A DNA stretch of 64,000 bases from Bacillota bacterium (GTDB taxonomy: Bacteria; Bacillota; Clostridia; Christensenellales; SZUA-584). The notes under the pieces are model-generated. The model made no database searches. It was not told the DNA's origin and saw nothing but the letters and a program-made list of their open reading frames with translations. Positions 16,754 through 27,586 of the stretch are shown here, piece after piece; position 1 is the stretch's first letter; every line of letters starts with the position of its first letter. A program made the position numbers and the translations under genes. The stretch spans positions 1 to 64,000 of the forward strand of contig JAEXTV010000014.1 in assembly GCA_023406895.1 (NCBI GenBank), given 5' to 3'.

Positions 16754-16865
16754 AATGACCCTCCAAAACTTCTTTTCATAATCAATATATACCAAGCAAG
16801 TTAAAAAACAAGTACGCACTTTTTTGTATGTAACGGCGTTTTTGGCAACCGCTTTACTCACGAAC

Positions 16866-16897
16866 CAAAAAAGCGGCTTGATGCCGCTTTTTTTGGT
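16866..16897 (-). terminator. Terminator of the MFS gene
   Basis: AAAAGCGGC TTGAT GCCGCTTTTTT forms a strong stem with T runs on both sides. On the minus strand it follows the MFS stop at 16921. Confidence 0.8.
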
Positions 16898-16920
16898 TCG
16901 CTGCCGGATTGAATATCGTT

Positions 16921-18135
16921 TTACTCTTTCACGGGTTTTTTCTTGAGCAGCAACATGAGCACGATGCCCACCGCCGCACAGCCCGCCGCAATGAAAAACG
17001 CGGGAGACATCAGCGAGATATCCGTCGCGGCGATGTTTTTAAAGTAACCGGCGATGTACGAGGAGGCCACCGCGCCCGCGCCAAAGCCTAACAGCACCAT
17101 GCCGTAGTTGGTCGCCATGTGCTTGGGGCCGAAAAGATCGGCGGTGAGCGACGGAAAACTGCTGAGGAACCCGCCGTAGAAAAACCCGATAAGACCGATA
17201 AGCACATAAATGAAATAGCCGCTGACGCTGCTGACGAGCGCAGAGAGGACCGCAGAACCGGTCAGCAGAACGATAATTGTTCTTTTTCTGCCGAGCTTAT
17301 CCGAAATTGCGCCCCATGTCAGGCGTCCAAGCGAGTTGCACATCGAAATCACGAGCACGCCGATGGTGGCGGTTTCTCCAAGGCCCTTGGCCACGGCAAT
17401 TGGCTTCGCAAAGCCGATCATCATGAGCCCGCCCATACAAGCCAGCATTAAAGACAGCGTAATGATATAAAACCGGGGATCTTTAAGCACCTGCGCCGGT
17501 GTCAAGCTGTTATCCGAAACAGACACTGCGGTAGCGGCTTTGGTTTCCTCCTCGGGAGGATTCTTAAGAAACAGAGCACCCACCGTGCAGACCACAAGGA
17601 AAATGCCCGCGAGCACCAGGAATGTGCTGGGTTCTCCCACTTCGGGGCCGCCGAACGCTTTGATCAGCTGCTCGATGATCGGCGTGAAAACCACACCGCC
17701 GAAGCCAAGCGCAGAGACGATAAGCCCGGTGACAAAGCCTTTTTTCTCGGGAAACCATTTCTGGGCGCACGCAATAGTTGTGGAATAGGTGAACCCCATA
17801 CCGGTTCCGCCCATCACGCCGTAGCCCACCCACAGCAGCCATGGGATGTTGGCGTTCGCAAATGATGCGAGCACAAAGCCGGCGCTTAAAATAAATCCGC
17901 CGATCATGACGATGGTTCGGGTGGAGCATTTGGCCGCGAGCTTTCCGCCGATCACGCTGCCAACGGTGAGCGTGGCCAGCAGCAGCGAAAACGTGAGGCT
18001 GGCTGCCGCATTGTCTCCGTTAAAAATGCTGTTGGCAATGCCTGTTTGAAATACGCTCCAGATATAAGCGATACCGAGGCACAATTGAATCGCAATGGAA
18101 GCTGCAATGGGTCCGGTTCTTTTTGATGATTTCAT
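16921..18135 (-). CDS. MFS transporter, oxalate/formate antiporter (OFA) type
   Basis: This 404-residue protein has twelve hydrophobic helices. The N-terminal QLCLGIAYIWSVFQTGI, the GYGVMGGTGMGFTYS loop and the ISDKLGRKRTI motif between helices are typical of the OFA family, which exchanges carboxylates such as oxalate, formate or related acids. The actual substrate is unknown. AAGGGGGATTT precedes the ATG. A perfect 13-base hairpin lies in the 5' untranslated region (18157-18186). Confidence 0.87.
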   Translation of the reverse strand: MKSSKRTGPIAASIAIQLCLGIAYIWSVFQTGIANSIFNGDNAAASLTFSLLLATLTVGSVIGGKLAAKCSTRTIVMIGGFILSAGFVLASFANANIPWLLWVGYGVMGGTGMGFTYSTTIACAQKWFPEKKGFVTGLIVSALGFGGVVFTPIIEQLIKAFGGPEVGEPSTFLVLAGIFLVVCTVGALFLKNPPEEETKAATAVSVSDNSLTPAQVLKDPRFYIITLSLMLACMGGLMMIGFAKPIAVAKGLGETATIGVLVISMCNSLGRLTWGAISDKLGRKRTIIVLLTGSAVLSALVSSVSGYFIYVLIGLIGFFYGGFLSSFPSLTADLFGPKHMATNYGMVLLGFGAGAVASSYIAGYFKNIAATDISLMSPAFFIAAGCAAVGIVLMLLLKKKPVKE

Positions 18136-18156
18136 AAATCCCCCTTAGTTATAATT

Positions 18157-18186
18157 AAAGCCCTTACTGCTTGCAGTAAGGGCTTT
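18157..18186. promoter_or_regulatory. Perfect 13-bp inverted repeat in the MFS leader
   Basis: AAAGCCCTTACTG / CAGTAAGGGCTTT with a four-base loop sits 22 bases upstream of the MFS ATG. It could be an operator, a leader hairpin, or a terminator for a transcript entering from the right. The rest of 18187-18525 has no gene that I can support. Confidence 0.5.
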
Positions 18187-18525
18187 TATCCGAATCGGAT
18201 TGTCGCCTGCGCCGGTGCGTTCTTACCACAAAACTTGACATAACCCAATAAAAAGCACGAATAGCATTGTAATTCGGCTCATAATCAGGTCTGCATATTT
18301 TGTAAACTGCCGTTTGGGCATCATAGAACACTCCGGATAGAGATATAATTGAAGTCATTATCCCATGCCCGCCGTTGAGATGTCAACCACTTATTGTATA
18401 CAGTTTTTTGGTATATTTCCCCACATTCATGGCGGGCGTCTATGGCAGCCCTCCTCTGTAAAAAAAAACACAATACCACGCCCTTATGATATAATGGCAA
18501 AAACCGATCCTATATTTGAGGGGTT

Positions 18526-20750
<2,225 letters not shown>

Positions 20751-20754
<4 letters not shown>

Positions 20755-21404
20755 GGCTGTCGTCCGCCCTGTGGGAAACGCTGTTCCCGTACATCCCCAA
20801 ATGCGTTGTCTGCGGCACCGAGAAAGGCGTGACAGACTATCTCTGCCCGGCCTGCGCGGCTGCGATTCAGCCGCTTTCGGCGGGCAAAACACAGGCGGCG
20901 GGGCTCGATGCCGTTTCGGCGTACGATTATGACGGCCCGGCGGCGCGCCTTGTGCAGCGCTACAAATACGGCGGCAGCCGGTACCTCTCGGCATTCATGG
21001 CGCAGGCCATGCTGCGCGCGGCCATCGAAGCCGATGTCTCTTTTGACTGTCTCTGCCATGTGCCGCTGCACCCGAAAAAGCGGCGCAAGCGCGGGTTCGA
21101 TCAGGCGGCGCTGCTGGCGGATCGGCTCGCCGCGCTCACGGGCAAGCCGCATAGTGATGCCATCCGGCGCGTGCGCAACACGCCGTCGCAGACGAAGCTG
21201 ACTATGGCGCAGCGCAAGCAGAACATGCGCGGCGCGTTTGAAGCGGTGAAGCCCGTAACCGGGCGCGTGCTGCTGATTGACGACGTGTTCACCACGGGCG
21301 CAACGGCCGCCGAATGCGCGGGCGTGCTCAAAGGGGCGGGCGCGGCAAGCGTGACGGTGCTCACATTCTCAAGAGCGCTGGATTTCAGGCAAGCTACCGA
21401 ATAA
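20751..21404 (+). CDS. comFC: ComFC family phosphoribosyltransferase-like protein
   Basis: This 217-residue protein has an N-terminal zinc ribbon (CVVCG then CPAC) and a phosphoribosyltransferase domain with the PRPP loop LLIDDVFTTGAT near residue 178. ComFC (ComF) takes part in uptake of transforming DNA in competent bacteria, but homologues occur widely in non-competent ones. It starts at GTG 20751 inside the recD2 stop. The 215 bases after it, up to the aminotransferase, hold nothing I can call. Confidence 0.9.
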
Positions 21405-21619
21405 TAGAGGAAAAAGCACATGCTCCGGAGAAAAAGAAGTGATCGTGAACGGTATCAACAAACGCCCTTAGACTATCCGCCATACTAATCAGGCGGACGG
21501 GTTAATAACAAAGACAGAAAACCGTATAAGACCACTAATATGGGATGACCATAATGAACGTGAAATGATGATGACGGCACATCGCCGAAACAATATTGAT
21601 TTAAAAGGAAGGAACCCTC

Positions 21620-22789
21620 ATGGAATTTGCAAAAAGACTTGATAACGTTACAGGCAGCGCCATCCGCGCGATATTCGCGCTGATCGGCCAGCCCGGCATG
21701 ATTTCGTTCGCGGGCGGCAACCCCGCGCCCGAATGCTTTCCGTCTGCCGATATCGCGGAGATCTCCGCGTCACTGATCAACAAAAACGGCAGCCACATCC
21801 TGCAGTACGGCGGCACGCCGGGCATCAGCCGCCTGAAGGACACCGTGGTTCAGATGATGGCGGCGCGCGGCATCAGCGCCTCGCCCGATGAGGTCATCAT
21901 CACCTCGGGTGCGACGCAGGGCATCGGCCTAGCGGGCAAAACGCTCGTGAACCCGGGCGACGCGGTGCTCGCCGAATCGCCGACGTTTATCGGCGCGCTG
22001 CAAACGTTTTTATGCTACGAAGCGGACGTGAAAAGCGTGGATATGGACGATGAGGGCATGGATATGGACGACCTTGAGAGCAAGCTCAAGGCTTACAAGC
22101 CCAAATTCGTCTACACGATCCCGACGTTTCAGAACCCGACGGGACGCACGATGTCGCTCGAACGCCGCAAGAAGATGCTGGCGCTCTGCAAGGCACACGG
22201 CGTGCTGATACTCGAGGACGATCCGTACTGCGACCTCCGGTATTCGGGGCAGCCCGTGCCGCCGATCAAGAGCTTTGACGACGACGGAGCGGTGATTTAT
22301 CTGCTGAGCTTTTCTAAGATCATCTCGCCGGGTCTACGCGTGGGTGCGGCCATTGCGGATGCGCGCATCATACAAAAGTACAACATCGCCAAGCAGGGTG
22401 AAGACTTGCATACAGCCAACCTTTCCCAGGAAATTGTGGACGCGTTTATGCGCTCGGGCAAGGTGGAAAAGCATATCGAAACGGTCTGCGCGAACTACAA
22501 GGGCAAGCGCGACGCGATGCTGGCTAAGCTCGAAGCATTCCCCAAAGGTGTCACTTTCACAAAGCCGGACGGCGGGCTGTTCATTTGGGTGACGCTGCCC
22601 GAAGGCATGAACGCGGTAACGATGTTCCAGCAGTGTGTGGACGCGGGCGTGGCGTATGTGCCGGGCGTGCATTTCTTCCCCGAAGGCGGGCATGAAAACA
22701 CGATGCGGCTCAATTTCTCGATGGCATCGTTCGAGCAGATCGATAAGGGAATGGACATTTTAAAAGGCGTGATTGAAAAGAACATGTAA
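21620..22789 (+). CDS. PLP-dependent aminotransferase, class I/II
   Basis: This 389-residue fold-type I aminotransferase shows ISFAGGNPAPECFP near the N-terminus, TSGATQGIGL, the NPTGRTMS substrate motif, DDPYCDLRY and the PLP lysine in LSFSKIISPGLRVG (about residue 235). This subgroup resembles 2-aminoadipate/valine-pyruvate aminotransferases and the catalytic half of MocR regulators, but there is no HTH domain. The exact amino acid is not predictable. AAAAGGAAGGAACC lies before the ATG. Confidence 0.9.
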   Translation: MEFAKRLDNVTGSAIRAIFALIGQPGMISFAGGNPAPECFPSADIAEISASLINKNGSHILQYGGTPGISRLKDTVVQMMAARGISASPDEVIITSGATQGIGLAGKTLVNPGDAVLAESPTFIGALQTFLCYEADVKSVDMDDEGMDMDDLESKLKAYKPKFVYTIPTFQNPTGRTMSLERRKKMLALCKAHGVLILEDDPYCDLRYSGQPVPPIKSFDDDGAVIYLLSFSKIISPGLRVGAAIADARIIQKYNIAKQGEDLHTANLSQEIVDAFMRSGKVEKHIETVCANYKGKRDAMLAKLEAFPKGVTFTKPDGGLFIWVTLPEGMNAVTMFQQCVDAGVAYVPGVHFFPEGGHENTMRLNFSMASFEQIDKGMDILKGVIEKNM

Positions 22790-22801
22790 CACGGCATATG
22801 T

Positions 22802-22832
22802 AAAGCGGGCTGCAAACAGCCCGCTTTTTTAT
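22802..22832 (+). terminator. Aminotransferase terminator
   Basis: AAAGCGGGCTG / CAGCCCGCTTT is a perfect 11-base stem followed by a T run. Confidence 0.88.
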
Positions 22833-22883
22833 CTATTTACGTCAATGAGAGCATTCTCACTGCTGTTCACAAGAAGATAATGA

Positions 22884-22977
22884 TCATCTTGAGTGATCGG
22901 AAGCGAGACGAAAAATCCCTTATTCAAAGCGATTGGTCATGGGATTCCTCTTCCGCTCACGCTCCATCGGAATGACA
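22884..22977. repeat. Family 1 hairpin element (diverged copy)
   Basis: An imperfect palindrome ends in TGACA, with GGAAGCGAGACG and CGCTCACGCTCC arms around CCCTTATTCAAAGCG and CATGGGATTCC. It is related to the elements at 49 and 49343. Confidence 0.45.
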
Positions 22978-22988
22978 TGTTCTGGCTT

Positions 22989-23016
22989 GTCAGCTGTCGC
23001 CGATAGGCGGATGAGG
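22989..23016. repeat. Partial family 3 repeat
   Basis: GCTGTCGCC GATA GGCGGATGAGGGAGG matches the second hairpin and tail of the full copies at 23109 and 23350, but the first hairpin is missing. Confidence 0.45.
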
Positions 23017-23102
23017 GAGGCAGGGGTACATTCTTAAACGGCTTTATCTGCATGTAAAATCTCTATCCATGACAAATGACACCTGCTTTATTCATTGCTC
23101 GG

Positions 23103-23168
23103 CCTGCTGGCTCCCTCTGTGACTACCCCGAAGGGGTGGACCGGGAGCTGTCGCCGCAAGGCGACTGA
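23103..23168. repeat. 66-bp exact direct repeat, copy 1 (family 3)
   Basis: This is identical to 23344-23409, with 241 bases between starts. The structure is a hairpin CTCCC...ACCCC GAA GGGGT...GGGAG, then CTGTC, then GTCGCC GCAA GGCGAC. The flanking bases upstream are also related, so a larger unit of about 130 bases was probably duplicated. Confidence 0.8.
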
Positions 23169-23210
23169 ATGAATGGTGGTAATAAAAGTCACCCGAAGCC
23201 TTTTTGAAAA

Positions 23211-23270
23211 CTCCCTCCGTCAATGAACGGACTGACGTCCGCTCATTGCCACCTCCCTCTGGAGGGAGGT
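23211..23270 (-). repeat. Family 2 double-hairpin repeat
   Basis: On the minus strand, CCTCCCTCCAGAGGGAGG is followed by TGGCA, a hairpin of ATGAGCGGAC/GTCCGTTCAT, and CGGAGGGAG. The copy lies between the two exact 66-bp repeats. Confidence 0.6.
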
Positions 23271-23343
23271 AAGGGTGCGAGCTTCAACAGATTTATCTGA
23301 GATCTCTATCGACGGTAATGGCACTGCTTGATTCATTGTTCGA

Positions 23344-23416
23344 CCTGCTGGCTCCCTCTGTGACTACCCCGAAGGGGTGGACCGGGAGCTGTCGCCGCAA
23401 GGCGACTGAGGGAGGG
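23344..23416. repeat. 66-bp exact direct repeat, copy 2 (family 3)
   Basis: Second copy of the repeat at 23103, continued by GGGAGGG. It ends ten bases before the ispDF stop codon. The whole interval 22833-23426 is made of repeat elements and contains no gene. Confidence 0.8.
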
Positions 23417-23426
23417 TGAAAATCAG

Positions 23427-24569
23427 CTACCCCACAATCGTCGCGCTTGCCATCGCGCTCGCGCCTTCTTCGCGGCCTTCAAAGCCCATGCCTTCCGTCG
23501 TGGTGGCCTTCACGCCCACAGCATCGATGTCCATACCGAGCGTTTTTGCAATATTGGCACGCATCTCATCAATATACGGTGCCACCTTGGGCCGCTGCAT
23601 AATCAGCGTCGCGTCGATATTCACCACCGAGAAGCCCCTTTCGGCCAATATATTGCGTGTTTTCGCGAGCAGGTCAATACTGCTCGCGTCCTTGAACTCA
23701 TCCGTGCACGGAAAATGCCTGCCGATGTCACCGAGCGCCGCCGCGCCAAGCATCGCGTCCATCACCGCGTGCAGCAGCACGTCCGCATCGCTGTGCCCCA
23801 AAAGACCGTGCGTATGAGGAATTGTCACGCCGCCGAGCACCAGCGGCCTGCCTTCCACGAGCCTGTGCGCGTCGTACCCCGTTCCGGTACGAAGCGTTTC
23901 CCCCGCAATTTGTCGTCCGAGCAAAACATCCTCCTGCGTGGTGATCTTGATATTGTCGTACCCCGCTTCGACGAAGCTGACAGGCATGCCGAGCCGTTCC
24001 ACCAGCCCGCAGTCGTCCGTGCCGATAAAGCCGTCGGCCGCGGCGGCCTCATGCGCCTTTTTGAGCAGGTCAAACGCAAACACCTGCGGCGTTTGAATGT
24101 TGACAAGACGGCTGCGGTCGAGCGTCTTTTGAATGATATCCCCATCCACCACCTTGATGGTATCGCGCGTTTTCACGCCCGCCGCGGCGGCACCCGTCTC
24201 GCGCGCCTTATTCACACACGCTTGTATGATTTGGGGGTGAATAAAACACCGCGCGCCGTCGTGCACGGCCACGATGCCCGCATCGCCGATGGCACAGAGC
24301 GCGTTATGTACGGAAAACTGCCGCTCACTGCCGCCTTCCACCAGCGTATACGGCAACGTCAGCGCGCGCTGTGCCGTCTGAGCCGTTTCGTCTTTGTCAC
24401 TGTCACGGTAAACAAGCACCACGCGGTCAACGCAGCCGCTTTCTTCAAACGCCCTGAGCGTGCGCTCCAGCACGGTATAGCGGCCGATGCGGATGAACAT
24501 TTTATTTTTGTCCTGCCCGCAGCGACGTCCGCTGCCCGCGGCAAGCACCACCGCGACGGTGTCAGCCAT
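23427..24569 (-). CDS. ispDF: Bifunctional IspD/IspF enzyme
   Basis: This 380-residue fusion has an N-terminal IspD part (about residues 1-222), with the nucleotide-binding VVLAAGSGRRCGQDKNK. The C-terminal IspF part (about 225-380) has the zinc-site start TGYDAHRLVEG, the DADVLLHAVMDA motif and KATTTEGMGF. IspD couples methylerythritol phosphate to CTP, and IspF cyclises the product of IspE. IspE is encoded 15 kb away in this window. The ATG at 24569 follows GAGGAAACGAAAA. The start overlaps the upstream S4-domain gene by eight bases. Confidence 0.95.
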   Translation of the reverse strand: MADTVAVVLAAGSGRRCGQDKNKMFIRIGRYTVLERTLRAFEESGCVDRVVLVYRDSDKDETAQTAQRALTLPYTLVEGGSERQFSVHNALCAIGDAGIVAVHDGARCFIHPQIIQACVNKARETGAAAAGVKTRDTIKVVDGDIIQKTLDRSRLVNIQTPQVFAFDLLKKAHEAAAADGFIGTDDCGLVERLGMPVSFVEAGYDNIKITTQEDVLLGRQIAGETLRTGTGYDAHRLVEGRPLVLGGVTIPHTHGLLGHSDADVLLHAVMDAMLGAAALGDIGRHFPCTDEFKDASSIDLLAKTRNILAERGFSVVNIDATLIMQRPKVAPYIDEMRANIAKTLGMDIDAVGVKATTTEGMGFEGREEGASAMASATIVG

Positions 24570-24819
24570 TTTTCGTTTCCTCAAGTATTTCGTACATATC
24601 GCCCGCAGCTTCCTTGCGCACCGTTTCGGCAAGGCTCAATACCTTCACCTTAAGCGCGCCGGACCCAAAGCGGATCTCCAGAATATCGCCGACTTTTAAA
24701 TCCTTGCCCGGTTTGGCCGGGTTGCCGTTCACGGTCACGCGCTGCTTGTCGCACGCTTCGCTGGCCACGGTGCGGCGCTTGATGATGCGCGATACCTTTA
24801 AAAATTTATCCAGTCTCAT
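24562..24819 (-). CDS. rqcP: S4-domain RNA-binding protein, RqcP type
   Basis: This 85-residue protein starts MRLDKFLKVSRIIKRR, the RNA-contacting helix of S4 domains, with VNGNPAKPGKDLKVGD following. This is the RqcP (YabO, Hsp15-like) family, which assists RqcH in adding Ala tails to nascent chains on split ribosomes during quality control. The start is set at the family-typical ATG at 24819. It overlaps ispDF and is likely translated with it. Confidence 0.85.
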   Translation of the reverse strand: MRLDKFLKVSRIIKRRTVASEACDKQRVTVNGNPAKPGKDLKVGDILEIRFGSGALKVKVLSLAETVRKEAAGDMYEILEETKNG

Positions 24820-24901
24820 AAATGCCCTCGTTTTTGTTTCATTATAGCAGAAAAAGAAAAATGGACAACGAAAAAACTGTGAACCCTTGTTCCTGAAAAG
24901 C

Positions 24902-24935
24902 AAAAAAGCAGGCCGCATTATTTGCAGCCTGCTCA
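24902..24935 (-). terminator. Terminator of the SPOCS/LysM gene
   Basis: On the minus strand, GAGCAGGCTGC / GCGGCCTGCT is followed by six T, 20 bases after the stop at 24953. Confidence 0.75.
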
Positions 24936-24952
24936 ATGTATTCTTGCTGTCT

Positions 24953-26458
24953 CTAGCTCATGATGAGTATTTTCTGTCCGGATGCGATGTTGTCGCCGAT
25001 CTCGGGGTTGAACTTCTTTACGGTATCGAGCGTGGTGGAGAAGCGCTTCGCGATATCCCAGGTGGTCTCTCCGCCGTCCGCAAAGTAGATTGTGATGCCC
25101 TGATTGTGCCTCGGAGCTTCGTCCGTCTCAATCATATCCGAAACGAGCCGCATATGGCTTTGTGAATATGCCCTTATTTCCACATCGAGCATATACTTCA
25201 CACTGATATCGCGGCCCGTGCCTTCAAAGCTGCAATACTCCACTTCGGCGCTGATTTCCACTTCGTGATCCGGCATGATGCCATCCATCTGCACCTCGGC
25301 TTCAAACGGCGTTTCGCCCGAGTAGCTCCACAGCCCTTCAGTAGAGGTATAGCACAGTGAGAACATCATGAGCCCTTCAATATAGACGCGGTCGTTATGC
25401 GGGTGAACGGCGGTGACAGACGGCTTCGCCTTGAGACACACGATGCGCGAAACGCTCGTTTCGGTCTGCGGCACGGAAATGGTGCTGCGCGCGATGGCTT
25501 TGGTGCTCTCTGATAGCACGAGATGGCGGCAGGTCTGTTCGTCGTATTTTAGGTTCAGCCTGTTTTTAAGCGAATAGGCGTCTTCCAGATACTCCACATC
25601 GCTGTTTGCCCGGGCTGCGCACATGAAGCTGAGCCTTGCCGAAATGCGCAGGATGTCTCCGGCCTCCTCGGCAATATTGACGTTTAAATCCGACAGGTTT
25701 ACATCCGCCGATATCATGTCGTCCGGGGCCATCCCCTCGGATGTGATAATATGCCCGAACGGTATGGATTCGTTAAACTGCTGCAGCGGCGCGCCTTTGT
25801 CTGCGCTCAAATAGAGCACACTGAGCTTCACGTCGCCTTCCACAACAATTTTGAGTTCCTCGGTCTTCACGCTTTTCACCACAGCATAGGCGTCGGCATT
25901 GAGAATTTTTTCGGCGATGGGCAGCGTCTGCGGAAGACGGAGATCTTCGCGCATCATCATCGTGTCGCGCTTCAAATCCTTGGTCACCTTAAGCCGTTTT
26001 TTAGCCATTTTCATCTGAAGGTCACTGTCGGCTCCTGTGACGGCTTCGCAGCTTTTTGCCATGCTGCCCCTCAGCGAGACGGACACGATCCCCTTTACAT
26101 ACACAGAGCGCGCGTCTTCAAGTGAAAAAATCACTTCCTTGACGCTGCCCTTCGCCGTGAGCAGCATTCCTGCGCCCGCCCCCGCCATATCTTCCGAATG
26201 CCGGAACGGCGAAGCGGCTTCAAACGCGTCAATGTTTCCGTCGGCTGTCATATAAACGACACTGAAAATAACACTGCCGTCCATGAACACCTTTCCGTCT
26301 GCGGGCTCCGCATTCACACTGATGCGGCCCTGTATAAACAAAACGCGGTCAATTTCGTTTTTTTCCGGCGGCAAAGACAGCCTTCCTTCAACGAGGCTTT
26401 CGCTTAAGCGTGGCTGACAGGCCGTTTCCGTTTTAAAAGACGCTTTTTTTATTTTCAT
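24953..26458 (-). CDS. SPOCS (DUF3794) repeat protein with C-terminal LysM
   Basis: This 501-residue protein has three beta-rich SPOCS/DUF3794 repeats. Each repeat contains a segment like VYIEGLMMFSLCYTS or VFMDGSVIFSVVYMT. A C-terminal LysM domain follows (DGGETTWDIAKRFSTTLD to GQKILIMS, about residues 452-501). Proteins of this type are associated with spore coat or cortex assembly in Clostridia, in the SafA/CotE-like context. I infer that the host makes spores or descends from spore formers. No signal peptide is visible, which fits delivery from the mother cell. The ATG at 26458 has GAGAGGGAACCGGT. Confidence 0.85.
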   Translation of the reverse strand: MKIKKASFKTETACQPRLSESLVEGRLSLPPEKNEIDRVLFIQGRISVNAEPADGKVFMDGSVIFSVVYMTADGNIDAFEAASPFRHSEDMAGAGAGMLLTAKGSVKEVIFSLEDARSVYVKGIVSVSLRGSMAKSCEAVTGADSDLQMKMAKKRLKVTKDLKRDTMMMREDLRLPQTLPIAEKILNADAYAVVKSVKTEELKIVVEGDVKLSVLYLSADKGAPLQQFNESIPFGHIITSEGMAPDDMISADVNLSDLNVNIAEEAGDILRISARLSFMCAARANSDVEYLEDAYSLKNRLNLKYDEQTCRHLVLSESTKAIARSTISVPQTETSVSRIVCLKAKPSVTAVHPHNDRVYIEGLMMFSLCYTSTEGLWSYSGETPFEAEVQMDGIMPDHEVEISAEVEYCSFEGTGRDISVKYMLDVEIRAYSQSHMRLVSDMIETDEAPRHNQGITIYFADGGETTWDIAKRFSTTLDTVKKFNPEIGDNIASGQKILIMS

Positions 26459-26647
26459 ACCGGTTCCCTCTCTTTTTACGATCGTTCTTCGTAATAAATA
26501 TATAGATAAATACGCAGGATTATTCCGCCAAACCAAGTCACAGACAAGGGAAATTCACAGAATATTCACATCAATGACATAATGGGTTTGATATAATCGG
26601 GGTGAAAAAATCGCTTGGCTAAGCGGCAGAGCAAAGGAGGGGAGATC

Positions 26648-27586
26648 TTGATCGAAGCCCAAAACGTATCGAAAAAATTTGGTTCGGCCTTTGCCGTTAA
26701 TAATGTTTCGTTTACGGTGGGCCCCGGCGAACGCGCGGCCTTTTTGGGCCGGAGCGGCGCTGGAAAAACAACGCTCATGAATATCCTCTCGGGATTTATC
26801 TCGGCCTCAGACGGCCGCGTGACGGTAAACGGCATAGATATGCTCAAAAACCCGTCGAAAGCCAAGCTCGGTATTTGCTATCTGCCCAAAAACGCGCCGC
26901 TTTATCTTCATATGACCGTAGAAGAACATTTAAAATTTGTATGTGCGCTGCGGAAAGTGCCCAACGCGCGGCGCGGTGAGATTATGGCGATGGCGCTTGA
27001 ACGGCTCGCGATTCAGGAACGGCAAAACCGTTTGATAAAAAACCTCAACTTGGCAGATCGAATTCGGGTGGCTCTGGCGGGCGCGCTCTGCACAGGCGCG
27101 GAAGTGCTGATGGTTGATGAACCCACAGCAGGTCTGGAGCCCGATGATGTGGCGCAGATCCGCTCAATCATACACGGCTTTCAAAAAACACTGATCGTGG
27201 CATCGTCGAATATTCAGGAAGTGACGGCGTTGGCGGATAAAGTTTTTATTATGCATGAGGGCGGCATTGTGGCAAGGGATGCGTTTGTGAGCTTCACCCA
27301 GGCGGCTGACAGCCGCAAACGCGTATCCGTGCGGCTGGCGGCGGGGCGGGCCACAGGCCTCGCGCTGCTAAAAAACATTGACGGTGTGGACACCGTGGAA
27401 TGCACCGGAAGCAAGGAACCGGGCACGTATGATTATACGGTGGATGCGCTCTACGACGTGCGCGCGCGGATTTTCGGCGCTGCGGCTAAGGCGGGCATTG
27501 TGCTGCTTGGCCTAAAGCCGATGTCGGTGACGCTTGAGGATGTGTTTTACCAGCTGACCTGCGAAACCAAGGGGATGGCCATATGA
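26648..27586 (+). CDS. ABC transporter ATP-binding protein, GldA-like
   Basis: This 312-residue ABC ATPase starts at TTG 26648, behind the strong AAAGGAGGGGAGATC. Walker A is GRSGAGKT (about residues 34-41) and Walker B is VLMVDEPTAGLEP. Two key elements are unusual. The LSGGQ-type signature is replaced by LNLADRIRVALAGAL, and the switch-histidine position reads VASSNIQEV instead of the usual STH. ATPase activity may be altered. It overlaps the permease gene by four bases, and with the GldG-like protein it forms a Gld-type export complex of unknown cargo. Confidence 0.85.
   Translation: MIEAQNVSKKFGSAFAVNNVSFTVGPGERAAFLGRSGAGKTTLMNILSGFISASDGRVTVNGIDMLKNPSKAKLGICYLPKNAPLYLHMTVEEHLKFVCALRKVPNARRGEIMAMALERLAIQERQNRLIKNLNLADRIRVALAGALCTGAEVLMVDEPTAGLEPDDVAQIRSIIHGFQKTLIVASSNIQEVTALADKVFIMHEGGIVARDAFVSFTQAADSRKRVSVRLAAGRATGLALLKNIDGVDTVECTGSKEPGTYDYTVDALYDVRARIFGAAAKAGIVLLGLKPMSVTLEDVFYQLTCETKGMAI

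Noticed and set aside
18164..18358. 64-codon minus-strand ORF upstream of the MFS gene
   Set aside because: It lacks a ribosome site, its C-terminal codons run into the perfect hairpin, and its composition is not protein-like.
23103..23409. Possible CRISPR array from the repeated 66-bp sequence
   Set aside because: There are only two exact copies with one long unequal gap, the unit is a double hairpin found elsewhere singly, and no cas genes are present.
23715..24653. 312-codon antisense reading frame across ispDF
   Set aside because: Shadow of a GC-rich gene; Arg/His-rich with no motif or ribosome site.
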